From Melampsora larici-populina 98AG31 (lineage: Eukaryota; Basidiomycota; Pucciniomycetes; Pucciniales; Melampsoraceae), in NCBI RefSeq assembly GCF_000204055.1, contig NW_006768788.1, positions 1-64,000 of the forward strand: a stretch of 64,000 nucleotides of DNA, in the 5' to 3' direction. The notes under the pieces were generated by a model. It ran no database searches. It was not told where the DNA came from and was given only the letters and a program-made list of their open reading frames with translations. This document shows, one piece after another, positions 42,485 through 53,805 of the stretch. Within the stretch, counting starts at the first letter, position 1. Every line of letters starts with the position of its first letter. Both the position numbers and the translations under genes were made by a program.

Positions 42485-44077
42485 ATGTCTCATATGCATC
42501 ATAACTTACTCAACGATCATCCAAACAAAATGGAATAGACCAAAACAAATTCGTCGTCTGATCCTGTCAAACAGCTGATCAAGGAAGATGTGATAGCCCC
42601 ATCGATAGTGAACTCGGGCTCGGTTGAAAAGATAGAAAAGAAAGAAGATAGTCAATTAAAGGTAGATGACCGGCATTGGATCATTGATTCGATGATGACA
42701 TCGATATGAAGAATGCTCCATTGGAGCCACAAACGTGATTGGAAATTCTGTCTTGTCTCCAAATTACTCATTTGACAAAAACCGACTTATTTGTTCTGAC
42801 ACAAAGATTCAATTCAATTCATCAAAATATTATCACAGGCATCGTGTTCTTGCGGCTTACGATGATCCTCGGGCTAATCTAAATGAACCTCAAGTGATGT
42901 CAAATTACTATCAACGACTTTTTCCTTGGAAGCAACTCTTCTTATGATTGAATCAAGATACGGCGAGTCAACGTTTTATTCAATGAAACACAAGTGTGAT
43001 CTTTGACTAAAAAACATGAACTCATGAAAGGATGAGTCAATCTTTGATAGTACCCAACTACGCCTTTACACATCAAGAGTTTACTGTCACCCTTCGAAAT
43101 GAAGCTTACCTAAGATACAACTCTTATGCAAGTCATATCGAATTACAGAAGGATTTTATCAGATTGAACCCTACGCGATTCGAAATCGGATCTGCTTATA
43201 CGGCCCAGCCCAAAGATCAAAAACGATCTTAAGAGAATCGGTCTTTGAAATTGATCTAACGGATTATGATGATATTCGAAGCCGTCGTTCTGAAGCAAAA
43301 AATTGTTTGAACTTCATTAACATTGCTGTACAAGTTCTAGATTTATCATGACAAGAAGATTTCTCATTTCAACGTCTTTTATGGGTTTATTCTGGTAGAG
43401 GAGGTATTCATTCTTGGGTGTCTTTGACCCATCCTATTCACCCTGCAATCGAACGTAGTTACAATATCCTCAAGGTTTACTTTCGAGAGATTGTGTTTGT
43501 AGAACAGGATGCTCTCAAGGATCCTGAAAAGTTGTCGACTGTACTGCAAGCCTTGAGTGAATCAGGTTAGTGTATGCTTGTGAATTTGTTGCTTGACTAA
43601 ATAGATGATGGTCTATATTTTCTGAATATGTCGTTCTTTCATCAAACAGAAAAATTGAAGCAAATCTCTGAGAAGTTAACGATGGCGAAATCAATGACCT
43701 CGTTCGCCAAATGGGAAGAAATTCACAAGACGGTTGGACAAGAGATTAAAAACATCGATCGAAAGGCTAACTCTAGCTTCAGTGATCAAAGAAGGAGCCA
43801 AAGACTAAAGGAAGCACTGATCAATATTCAATTACATTGCACATATCGTAGAATCGATTTAAAAGTTTCTAAAAATATGAACCATCTTTTGAAAAGTCCG
43901 TTTTGTGTAAATCCTGGTACAGGTAAAGTTTGTGTACCTATCGATCCTACTCAAATTCATGCATTCGATCCAGAAAAAGTTCCAGATGTTAGAGACCTTT
44001 TAAGACAATTAGAAAAAGTTAAACTCAATCAAACTGGAGAAGGACCTCAACAAAGTAATCAACCTAATTGGGAGTAA
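42485..44077 (+). pseudogene. PRI1: DNA primase small subunit pseudogene
   Basis: The intact gene would encode the catalytic primase subunit that lays RNA primers at replication forks. Recognisable blocks in order: YYQRLFPWKQLFL then a TGA where Trp is expected; FTHQEFTVTLRNEAYLRYNS; RLNPTRFEIGSAYTAQPKD; a frameshift (one extra A); FEIDLTDYDDIR with the catalytic Asp motif; VQVLDLS then TGA; LLWVYSGRGGIHSWVS; and a clean C-terminal frame (43628-44077) with LKVSKNMNHLLKSPFCVNPG and TGKVCVPIDP. The zinc-binding Cys cluster after DYDD is lost. Upstream frames from 42485 (MSHMHHNLL) are coding-like but also broken. It cannot make primase; a working copy must exist elsewhere. Confidence 0.85.
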
Positions 44078-45479
44078 ACATCTTTGAAACCATATATTGA
44101 AGTTTTTGAAAAACATATAAATAAGATTGTAAGAGAAAAATTAAAATCCAAACAACGTGAGCTTTTCTTTCTCTTGATGTTGGTTTAATCTTACTTGTTT
44201 TGGTGTAAACTGATGATTGATTACTTCTTTTTGAAAAGACTACAGATGCACAAATGTCAGATAAAGCTCAATCTATGGAATTTTGAAAGGCTTTCATTCT
44301 TTTTCTCCTGGTTTAAACTTTTCTTTTCATTAGAAGATTTCTTGTGATTATTGATGTGTATTTGGGAATCTCTTTATTCAAATGTGACCATCAAATTTCA
44401 GTCAAGCGTTTTTAGATGATTCCATACAAGGGTGAGGGAGCCAGACCCAAATGAATAATAAGGTGAATCACTGATGAACTTACTGAGGTTGTCTCTCATA
44501 CAAGAAAGACTGGTGAGAATCATCTTTGGCGATAGGATATCAAAGATGATAGGTTCGGTTCTCATAGGCATGTATGGATGTAGAACAAAGAACACATGCA
44601 TGAGCTGGTAAAAAGGGCCAGCCTCCAGAGGGTCCAACCACCCTGTCTTGTGCATGTAGTGTAAATGATTGATGTTATTTCACTCACCTAAAGGAACTTG
44701 GCATGAGAAAAAAAAATCCTCTGAAGGACAGGAAGTGAACAATTTTGTCAAGAAGCTGACCAATACAAAAAGCATGATGAGAGGTAGAAGTTAAGTCTTG
44801 CCTTGAAAACTATGTTGAGGATCTCACAGAATTAGATATGAGTAGGACAAGTACACATGAAGACTAATGGTGGAGGTGTGGTGGAAGAGTCATTTGAAAA
44901 TGGCTAATATATCTCAGGAACCAGGGGTGCTTCAGGGTCAAAATTTTGCACATTTGGAAGCTCCCGTTACAAAACCAACATTGGAATTCATGTCACAAAC
45001 CAGAGGAGCTTTCCTCAAGCCTGTATGGATGCACCCATTTCATGAAGATAACACTGGCTGATGAATTCCCACTTGAGGTTCTGAATATGTCTGATTCTGT
45101 ATATGTATTCATTGATAAAATAATGATGCAATGATACTTGCTTACTTTGCTCATCTCTAGACAAGGAAAGTAAGAGGAAATGGATCCTTGCTCATAGAAT
45201 ATGGCCTTTTCTCTAAACAGGGAATGACAGTCCCCTGGAACTCTGCCTCCGTCTCCCATCACAGCTTTCCTTATAAATAACACAAAAAACTGAAACCACC
45301 ATGAATCTTCTCAGACTGCCTTGAATCATAAACATTAAAGGAGAACCATCAATTTGAACAAAACTAGACAAAACCCCTTACCTGCTTGAAAATTTGATAG
45401 TTTTGATTACTTAATGTTTCTGACTCTTTATGATGGTACATACTCCCAATGACAGATTTGACTTAGCTTGCCAGTTGTA
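44078..45479. other. Intergenic DNA between pseudogenes
   Basis: I see no gene and no clear repeat boundary. Frames are short and featureless. Confidence 0.4.
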
Positions 45480-46440
45480 ACTCATTCACCGACTACCACC
45501 TAATCAAAGATTTTTTTATCAATTATTTACTTCATCAATCTTCTTCTCCTTCAAAGCAAACTCAATCTACTCCTCATTCTCATTCTCAACCTAAACCTCA
45601 TCCAATGTAAGTCTTTTCTTTCAAACTTGGATTATCTTTAATCAAACTAATCCAATCACTTTCTTATCCACTTCAAATCATCATCATCTACAGTCCTCAA
45701 ACTTATTCTACACAGGTAACAGTTACTTTGACATCAATACATCAAACTTGATTGTTTGGTTAAATTCTGTATTCTTTATTATTCTTCAACAGGTCCACGA
45801 TCACCTACTAAGAAGATCAAACTATCACATCCTACTATCATCAACACCAATTCAAATTCGAACTACACTTGATCCACCTCAACAAACAAAGATGATCATC
45901 AAAAAAGTTTGTATTCTGATCCATCAAATCTACATACAGACATTCACATTCATCAAGAAAACTCATTTTCCTAATCACCCTTTTTCTTCCATTTCACTTA
46001 GAAACCTAAACCGAAAACCAATCCAAAAACAAAAACATCAAATCAACCAGAATCCCAGCACATCCAAAAGTTTCTTATCAATCTCGATTTCTTTATTCTT
46101 AAAGATCTCAATCTGTTATTTTGGTTTTGGATACTTTAATTTTTGTCCAAAAGATCCGACTCAGAACCCATTAGTTCGTTCAAATCTAGCCGAGCTACAT
46201 TGGGCCTTATCACCACATCTTTCACCTTACATTCAAAGCTTTACTCAAGAGATCCATCAACCTGTCCAAGCCAAAGTGTCACAGATTTGGAACCAACATG
46301 TTTTTCCTACAATCAGTAAAGCTTCAAACCAAATTGAAAATCTAGAACTTGATCAAAAAATGAAACCTTTAATCAATGATTTAAAAGATTGTTATAAATC
46401 AACTTTTACTTTAGTCAGACCCTATTTCAAATTGGTTTAA
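45480..46440 (+). pseudogene. Degenerate gene, unknown membrane protein (5' part)
   Basis: Coding-like text switches frame. An early segment reads YHLIKDFFINYLLHQSSSPS before a possible intron, then PRSPTKKIKLSHPTI ending at a TGA. The longest frame (to 46440) contains a hydrophobic stretch (SFLSISISLFLKISICYFGF) followed by NLAELHWALSPHLSPYIQSF and YKSTFTLVRPYFKL. The Pro/Tyr spacing resembles fungal proteins with repeated PY helices, but I cannot name it. It probably once continued into 47751-49076, now split by other DNA. Confidence 0.4.
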
Positions 46441-46641
46441 AAGCCACCTTAAAGACTTGAAAAATCGAAATTCATTAATCGGATCAAACAGAACTCGATC
46501 CGACTTAAATCTCATAGAATGATCAAATTCAATTAAACTTACATCCAAACATTAAAAAACCCTATCAAAATGAAATCAATCCGGTTTTCCTTGAATATTG
46601 TAAACCTAAATCAATTGAATTCAAGAAGATGATCTTGAACA

Positions 46642-47280
46642 TCAAGTTTGGTTTAAATCAAAAGTGACCGTTGACACAAGTTTGGTATCTTTAAATCCAA
46701 TCGAAGTATCAAAGATATACAATTTATGTAAAGAGTTTTCAATGATCAAATCAGGTATGATCGAAACCAATTCAGCTTTATGTAATCTTGCTAAATACAT
46801 AAAGATCTCATCAATCGGTTGTCCTTCATCTGTTTCATGCAATTCAGGTCGTTTGTTAGATAATAAATCTAGAATTAGCTTTTGTCCTTTAGGTGAAAGC
46901 AATCTTTTGGTACATCTCTTAGGATCGTTCCAGATAAATGTTTGAAAGCTGATTCAATATCACCATCATCTGAACGAAACCCAACCAAGCCAAGAAAGAA
47001 ACATGAAGATCAGTAAATCATAAGCAAAAATTGAAATAAGGTGGACGGTTTGGAAAAGTATAAGACCTAAGATTAATGTATGTTCATCTTGACCATCTTC
47101 AGCAGCTTGAATAGCAATCCGATGTGACATGCTATAAGCCACATGACCGACTTCTACAATTTTCTTATCTGCTTTAGTTTGATTTTCAACTCGTTCATTT
47201 ATTTCAATCACTCTTGAATCATTATACATATAAAATCGCATCTGAAAACTTAAAACTAAATATGAAGTTAATTTGTTCAT
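46642..47280 (-). pseudogene. Frameshifted gene fragment, unknown family
   Basis: On the minus strand a first segment reads RFYMYNDSRVIEINERVENQ and SMSHRIAIQAAEDGQDEHTL. A plausible intron follows (about 47070-46972) and then DDGDIESAFKHL. The next segment, NDPKRCTKRLLSPKGQKLIL through IDEIFMYLARLHKAELV, is open only after a one-base frame change near 46930. The sequence looks like a conserved host protein, but I do not recognise it. The frame change suggests decay. Confidence 0.4.
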
Positions 47281-47347
47281 ATGATTTCTTCAAATGGTTC
47301 TTGATTTTGATGAAACTATTTGTATTGAACTAAGGATTGGTATAATA

Positions 47348-47748
47348 GGGGGTGTCAAGTTTGTTTTTTTTACGGTTTTTACCGTAAAAATTCTCTCCCG
47401 CTGTAGCATAAATTTACACAAATTTTATGCAAACGGGAGAGGATTTATGTATCCCGTTTGCGTAAAACGTAAACAATTTATGCTTACAACATTTGATCAA
47501 AGAGCTCGCCTTGACCGATTCGCTCTGAGACACAGTGGGCTTAATAGTGGATGCAAGGACAACCTTGCATCCTTTTACCAGCAGTTTTCACCTCACCAGG
47601 TGGATGATCGAGGCCAAAATGTAAAAAAACCTCAATCATGGTTTAGCAGTTATTAAACAACCACGGCTAAGTTTTTTTTGAGTTATAACATAAAAACTTA
47701 GCCGTTTCATAGTTTTTTTTGTTATAAAAAATCAAACTTGACACCCCC
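47348..47748. mobile_element. 401-bp TA-flanked MITE
   Basis: The ends GGGGGTGTCAAGTTTG and its complement CAAACTTGACACCCCC are flanked by TA (47346-47347 and 47749-47750). Tc1/mariner-type MITE. The word GGTGTCAAGTTT also occurs near the ends of the element at 62347-62889, so the two may be related. It separates the two halves of the degenerate gene on the plus strand. Confidence 0.8.
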
Positions 47749-47750
47749 TA

Positions 47751-49076
47751 ATGTTTGATTATCTCATGGATGTTTATGTAAAACCTCAAGTTCAAAAGAT
47801 TAAAAAGTCATATGAATATTGTGAAAGAAAACAAATTAAAGTAGAAGTAGAAGATCTTAAAGACATCTAAGCATGAAGAAGTTCAAGAACCTATGGGAGT
47901 TGTGGAGGAAGAAAGTCAACCTGAGGAGCCGGTCATAGTGGTTGATGAGGAAGTGAAGGTTGAAAAACATGTGATTGTTATCAAGGAGAAGATACCCAAA
48001 AAGCCAGTTGTAGTTATTGATGAGGAACAAGTGATTGAAGAAACTGTCAAAACAATAAAGAGCCAAAGATCACCAAAAAACCTACTTTAGTTATCAAGAA
48101 AGAACAGATGATTGAAGAACCAGCTGTAGTGATTGAAAAAGAAGAGATAGTCAACAAACCTGATGTAACAATCCAGGAAGAACGGTTTGAGGTGTTTGAA
48201 GAGTCAGAAGCAATGATCAAAGAACAGTCTACAATATTCAACTAAAGAAATTAATTAATTGAATCAAATAATTTAAAATGAAACAAAAAGAACCTAAAAG
48301 AGTCAAATTGAATGATAAACAAACAAAAATTGATTTGATTTGAACCAAAAGGGAAAAGTTAATAAAGAAATTGAAGAAATGGTTTGAAAAGAATGAAAAG
48401 TTTGAATTGAAATCTATGGAATCTAAACTAGAAGATATCAATCTGATCATTAAGAAATCTAAGGAGAAATTTAAATCAAAAGCGATTGAAGTGGAATTAA
48501 ATTGAATTGAAGAATTTGAGATGGATCAGTTGAAGGATGAGGTGAAGGATTTAGAAGACATTTGGGTTCCTTTGCAGGATTATGTGGTCAAAGTTCAAGC
48601 TGTACTTGGACCTGGGTTTACTTGGTGAAAAGATGTGACTTATAAAGATTGGGAAAGTAAGTGATCTTTTTTTCAAGTCTTTCTTTCCTCCTTAAAAACA
48701 TCAAGAATACTGATGAGTGAATTCTTTGGAATTGGGGGGGTTCAGGTTATCATTCATTTTCAAGTATGTCAAACAAATGCAAAGCAAGGTCTCAAGAATT
48801 GATCTTGAATGGAAGAGATCTAAAGACAAATGAAAGTTTACAATGTCCAGAGTTTTTTAAGAAGATTAAAGAGACTTATGAATTGGTTTTAGATGAAGGT
48901 AGAGTGTTTGATTTAAAATTGGATAGGTTAAGGGTTAGGTATGTTGAAAGGTGGAGAAGGAAAACAGTTGGGAGGGGAAAGATGAGCTTTAGGGTAGGTT
49001 TTTGGAAGTACTTGGAAGGTTTGGAAGTTGGAAAGCAGAAGTTGGAGTGGTTGGAGGTTTTGAAGACTACCTTGTG
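47751..49076 (+). pseudogene. Degenerate gene, charged repeat protein (3' part)
   Basis: It starts MFDYLMDVYVKPQVQKIKKS, then a TAA. The next frame encodes about six 12-13 residue repeats of the type P-x-V-V-I-x-E-E-x-x-x-E-K (EEPVIVVDEEVKVEK, KKPVVVIDEEQVIEE), continuing after a one-base shift (KKPTLVIKKEQMIEE, EEPAVVIEKEE). Further 3' are EVKDLEDIWVPLQDYVVKVQ, a TGA after FTW, KDVTYKDWE, a plausible intron, and a clean 103-codon end (48766-49077). The TGA codons (VELN-stop-IEEF, FTW-stop-KDV) and the frameshift mark decay. Family unknown. Confidence 0.45.
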
Positions 49077-49503
49077 AAAGTAAACATTTTGATTTGGTTT
49101 GATTATTGATTACAGATAGGTGTACGGTCCTTGAAGATAATTGATTTTGGGAGTATGATTCTTTAGAAAACCAAAAAGCTTGATGATTTGTTACAATTTT
49201 TTTTCATTGAAACCATTCACCACTCATCCTAGAAATAAATGAATTCTTGAAATCTACATAAAAAGGGATTCAATTTCTTTTATTCATTTTTACATATAAT
49301 CTTTAATGATGTTATATTTTTTTCACTTTTTTCTCTATTATTGTGATTAAATTATCTTATTATGTGAATCACCTTTCAGTCTTTGGATTTAATTTGGATG
49401 AGAAGAATTTTGTATACAACATCAGAACTGTACATTGTCAAACCAAACCAATATTGTTTTAATTCTGCCCATGAAAGATAACCGTTAAAGCTGTATAAAT
49501 CAA

Positions 49504-51092
49504 GGGGGCTACTAAAAAGCGCCCGCAAATAAAACCTGAGACCGCCCGCTTTTAGAATCCGGTAGTTACTAAAGATGTTTGACTGAACTGTGGTTCAGTC
49601 TTGAGGAACTAATTTGTCGAGTGTCCCAAATGTGATTGAAATCAAATAGGTGTGACAACTTCTATGTTCAATTGCAATTTCAATGATCAATCAATTGTGA
49701 TCTCAATAATTGATTGACTCTAATACTCGCTACCCACATCTCATCCCTCGTATTGATTGTTTATCTTGACTAGATTGTTCAGCTCGGCTTGAAATACAAT
49801 CACATCACTGAACAGGACCTGAGCCTCTTAGCAATCCCCTCAGGCTTGACTATTCTCTGTCTTGTACCAGCAACAAGGCTAGAAGGCAGAAAGGATTCAA
49901 GTCTCTGAGCTCTTGTGAGCATTTGAAGGTTTTACTTGAGTTTGATGACTTAATTGCTTTGTCTGGGTATAGTCTCAAAGGTTGAGGCTACATTCAAACA
50001 CAACTTCGATTCATCCCGGTTTTGTGGATCCTAGGGGTTTATCGCGAATTTGTCCGACCTGTAAGTTGAATAGCGTCAACACCCTTTCAAACCAATGCAA
50101 GGAGCGTCTCATTGTATTCCTGCTTCAACAACTACAAGCAAGACGTGTATGCAATGAAAAGGAGAAGGGGTGGCAAGAAATTGGTGGGTTCCGAAGCGAG
50201 ATAGGAAAAACAAACGAGTGATAATCAATCAAAATATTCAACTATGTAGATTGACCGAGTGTCTTTGTGAGTTTATACAGCTCTTGGATCAGATACAAGC
50301 AGATTAAGGTCTTCAAAGAATAAATCGCATTCCAACTTGGGTAGGAAGAAATGGAGAGACTTGCAGAAGAGGGGCAGTTCTAGCTTCATCGAGTTTGAAT
50401 AGGAGTGTTCAAAGCTGAAAACTTGACATTTTGAAAGAGATTTTGAAGCGAGAATTTTGAACTGTGATTTTTGTAGGGGTGGCGAGAGATCGGTGGGTTC
50501 CGAAGCGAGATAGGAAAAAGAAACGAGTGATAATCAATCAAAATAATCAACTATGTAGATTGACCGAGTGTCTTTGTGATTTTATACAGCTCTTGGATCA
50601 GATACAAGCAGATAAAGGTCTTCAACGAATAAATTACATTCCAACTTGGGTAGGAAGAAATGGACAGACTTGCAGAAGAGGGGCAGTTCTAGCTTCATCG
50701 AGTTTGAATCTAGGCAAGGAGGGTGTGAAAACCTTTTTCGCGTGTACTCATGACCACTTCTCTTAACACCAGCCCCACCAGCCGGAGCTTTATAGGTGTG
50801 GTACAGAACTTGGTTAGAAAAGAAGTAAGAAACACGCCAACTATCCTGCTTAGATGTGGGTAGCGAGAGCGGGAGGTTTTGGAGGGGTTTTGCATGGTGG
50901 GTTTTTGACTGTTGTCGATCATTTTCAAGACCGCCCGGTTTCCATTTGATTTGATTTCAATCACATTTGGGACACTCGACAAATTAGTTCCTCAAGACTG
51001 AACCACAGTTCAGTCAAACATCTTTAGTAACTACCGGATTCTAAAAGCGGGCGGTCTCAGGTTTTATTTGCGGGCGCTTTTTAGTAGCCCCC
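49504..51092. mobile_element. 1589-bp foldback element with 8-bp target duplication
   Basis: Inverted arms of about 140 bp (49504-49645 and 50952-51092) start GGGGGCTACTAAAAAGCGCC. The target duplication TAAATCAA lies at 49496-49503 and 51093-51100. Eight-base duplications are typical of hAT elements. No transposase is visible. The interior holds a direct duplication (about 50166-50400 and 50476-50710). Confidence 0.85.
50166..50710. repeat. Internal direct duplication, offset 310 bp
   Basis: About 235 bp starting GGGGTGGCAAGAAATTGGTG is repeated from GGGGTGGCGAGAGATCGGTG with few changes, both running to CTAGCTTCATCGAGTTTGAA. The intervening text (about 75 bp) differs. This duplication lies wholly within the foldback element. 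Confidence 0.85.
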
Positions 51093-51237
51093 TAAATCAA
51101 TTGCAACAATCATCACCCAATCCATCTGTAGAGCTGTCCACATATTCTCTTCAAGTTGACTCTTACAAGGCAATGTCAGCAAGCACCTGGAGAGACCTTT
51201 TTGGATCCCTCTAGAGTTTCAATTTTTTCTACATATG

Positions 51238-51319
51238 TAGGTGTGACAACTTCTATGTTCAATTGCAATTTCAATGATCAATCAATTGTGATCTCAATAA
51301 TTGATTGACTCTAATAATT
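51238..51319. repeat. 82-bp copy of sequence inside the neighbouring foldback element
   Basis: TAGGTGTGACAACTTCTATG through TTGATTGACTCTAATA matches 49647-49728 almost exactly, in the same orientation. The other copy starts right where the left arm of the foldback element ends, while this one lies outside the element. Confidence 0.85.
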
Positions 51320-51344
51320 TTTGTCCTTAAAAATTGCAAGGATT

Positions 51345-52430
51345 CATAAACACAACAGAGTCCCATGCTTGCCTCAAGCAAGGCTGAAGTGATCAAGTGA
51401 CTTACGCCAAACTTGTACCGTCCATAACCTTGCAGTAGAGGGTTTTGCAGGGAGCTTCCTTCAATCCCCTTTATCTGTTTCCACACCAAGGATTCAGGCA
51501 TGGTCCAAAGAGGAAAACCATGAGCCGGATAAGGCACATATTGTACAGTTTTTTCACCAAGGAAAGCACCATTATTACACAGATAATAGATGAACAAAAT
51601 CAACTCATTTCACACCATGGGAATTAATTAGTTCAAAACCCATTTGAACCAAATTTTGGTGTCCGGGTTTGAAGTTTCCTCAACTTGTGATTTTTTTTTC
51701 ACAACTTGTTTGCAATATGTTTGCTGATTTCCCTTGAGCGATACTCTGTCCACACATCATACAACAACAACACCTTTCAACATCAGTCACCACAGATTCA
51801 CCAATTGTACAGAGGATCATGACTGAAGATGCATGACAAAGGAAAGATGATTGAATGGTTGGAATTGGGGTTTTTGTTGTATGATAAAGCTGTACAAGTA
51901 GACACAGAAAAGTTACAACACCCTTGGGGCCAAAAAGATCATTACAGGGTGATGTATAATTTCTGTGTCTACTTGTACATACATACACCGGTCCAACAGA
52001 GTACCACTCAAAGGAAATTGTCAAACATATTGCAAACAAGTTGTGAACAAAATTCAAGATTCAAGGAAATTTCAAATCCTGACACCAAAACTTGGTCCAA
52101 TTGGGTTTTGAACTAATTAATTCCTGCGGTGTCACTGGCACTTCCCATATGTGTGGTCTACATGTACAAAAGCTATTGAAGCCAAAACTTTGAAGCAATT
52201 TTGTTCATGGAGTGGAGCAGTTTCCTCAGTGAAAAATCTGTATGATATGTGCCAGAGTAAGACACATAGTTTTTCTCTTTCCTTGGTGGAATGAGATAAA
52301 AGTAAATTGAGGAGGCTCCCTGCAAAACCCTCTACCACAAGTTTATGGACCATACAAGCTTGGTGTAAGTCTCTAGCTTGCTTCAGCCTTGCTCAAGGCA
52401 AGTGTGGGACTTTGTTAAGTTTAAAAATTT
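51345..52430. repeat. Long inverted repeat around a Harbinger-type palindrome
   Basis: 51345-51612 and 52132-52430 are diverged inverted copies, sharing GTAGAGGGTTTTGCAGGGAG and CACCAAGGAAAG on opposite strands. They surround the palindromic element at 51613-52131. The whole forms an approximately 1.1-kb foldback. Confidence 0.65.
51613..52131. mobile_element. 519-bp palindromic element, same family as 29411-29788
   Basis: The outer ends CACCATGGGAATTAATTAG and the complement of CACCGCAGGAATTAATTAG share the GAAT-AATTAGTTCAAAACCC core with the gapped element. TCA lies on both sides (51610-51612 and 52132-52134), again a 3-bp target. Arms extend about 110 bp. This complete copy indicates what may lie in the gap at 29591-29690. 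Confidence 0.7.
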
Positions 52431-53153
52431 CACATTTCAGGCAATTTATTTGACTAATTAAATCGTATCATACCAAGTTTCTCACTTTTTGAACCTTGAA
52501 TTAACTGGTTTGACTGCACTTCAATTCAGCTTTATCAGTCATCATTATAGCCACCACCATCCATCCCTGTGATTGAAAAGGATTTAGGTGCACCTCCAAT
52601 CTATCTTGAAAAATGGAATTGAATTGATTAATGATCAAATTGATTTGACTTTGGATGATTTTTGATTGATAGATAGCTCAAATTAAGATGATGATAATTG
52701 CCTCACAGTATGTGTCATTTATTTCAGTGCTCAAAACAAAATGTGCAAAGTGAGCCTTTAAGATTTTCAAATTCAAAAGCTGCATTGATGTCAATAATCA
52801 TTCTACAAACAGGTCTGTCAATTGATTGGAGCATGAATGATGGTGGCAATGATGATAAATTGTTTGAATTTTCAAGTCATCTATCATAGCTAATGGATTC
52901 TTGATATAACTGACACCTCAATCCATTGACTTGATCTACATTTTAATGTCAGAATGTGAGAGAGAGAAGTTCTTGAAATGGAATCTTCTCAAACTCACTA
53001 TATGTTTCAGAGAAAGAAACCTGTGATTAAATGAAAGTGGTTTTGGTGCAAAGCCTAAGGCATAGGCCCCGGGAATAATATTACTTGAAAGAACAAAAAG
53101 AACACCCTACAGGGTGGCTAGCGGACCTAAAACTATACAGCTATATGACCAAC
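52431..53153. other. Intergenic DNA, nothing recognised
   Basis: AT-rich DNA with no open frame or repeat I can name. Confidence 0.5.
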
Positions 53154-53278
53154 TAGGGTTAGGGCATTAGGATTAGGGGGTTAGGATTAGGGCATTAAGA
53201 TTTGGTGGTTAGGATTAGGGTGTTAGGATTAGGGTTTAGGGTTGGGGCGTCAGGATTAGGGGGTTAGGATGAGGGGGT
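53154..53278 (+). repeat. Interstitial telomere-like array
   Basis: About 125 bp consist of TTAGGG and TTAGGATTAGGG words in imperfect tandem, for example GGCATTAGGATTAGGG, with spacers such as CA, GG and TG. The fungal telomere repeat is TTAGGG. This copy is degenerate and lies inside the sequence, not at an end. Confidence 0.8.
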
Positions 53279-53489
53279 CAAGCTTGGCGCAGGTAATAAT
53301 TTTATCTACACAATTTTCACCATGCAGTCATTCAGGGTGTGGCCCAAACAGCACAAAAAGGGGTGTCAAAGTTCACGGGTGCCTGGGAGCACACCAAATC
53401 CTCAAAATATCTACCAACACACCCCACAGTTATTCTTCAGGTTGTGAAAAAAGTGTCAGTGCGGCGCCCGCCGCCCAATTGTGCTAGTG

Positions 53490-53596
53490 GCTTTTAAGAC
53501 TGCTTTGACGGTAGTATGTAACAAGGTTTAGCCAACACTTTTTCTGATGTTTTTCAATCTAGCCCTGTTACAAGAGCATTTATCAGCAATTTTGAG
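53490..53596. repeat. Dispersed repeat, copy 2 (see 41884-41998)
   Basis: It contains TTTTTCAATCTAGCCCTGTT and ACAAGAGCATTTATCA, co-linear with the copy at 41884-41998. Differences are scattered substitutions and small gaps. Confidence 0.6.
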
Positions 53597-53805
53597 GTTG
53601 ATTTGATTTTGTTTCTCTTGTGACACCTTGTCCTTTGCTCCGCGGCCGCTCGCCTTGGTCTAGTCCCTGTAAGAAGGATTTGCATGCACAAATCTTTTAG
53701 TATTTAGAATAAATTGTGATAGGAGGGGAAAAGCCTTAGGCGAGTCCAACAACTCCTTGCTATCGTTGCAATTTACTTTCACATTTTCTTCTTTCATGCT
53801 CCTTC

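Noticed and set aside
53154..53278. Chromosome end.
   Set aside because: The repeat is degenerate, short, and continues into ordinary sequence on both sides.
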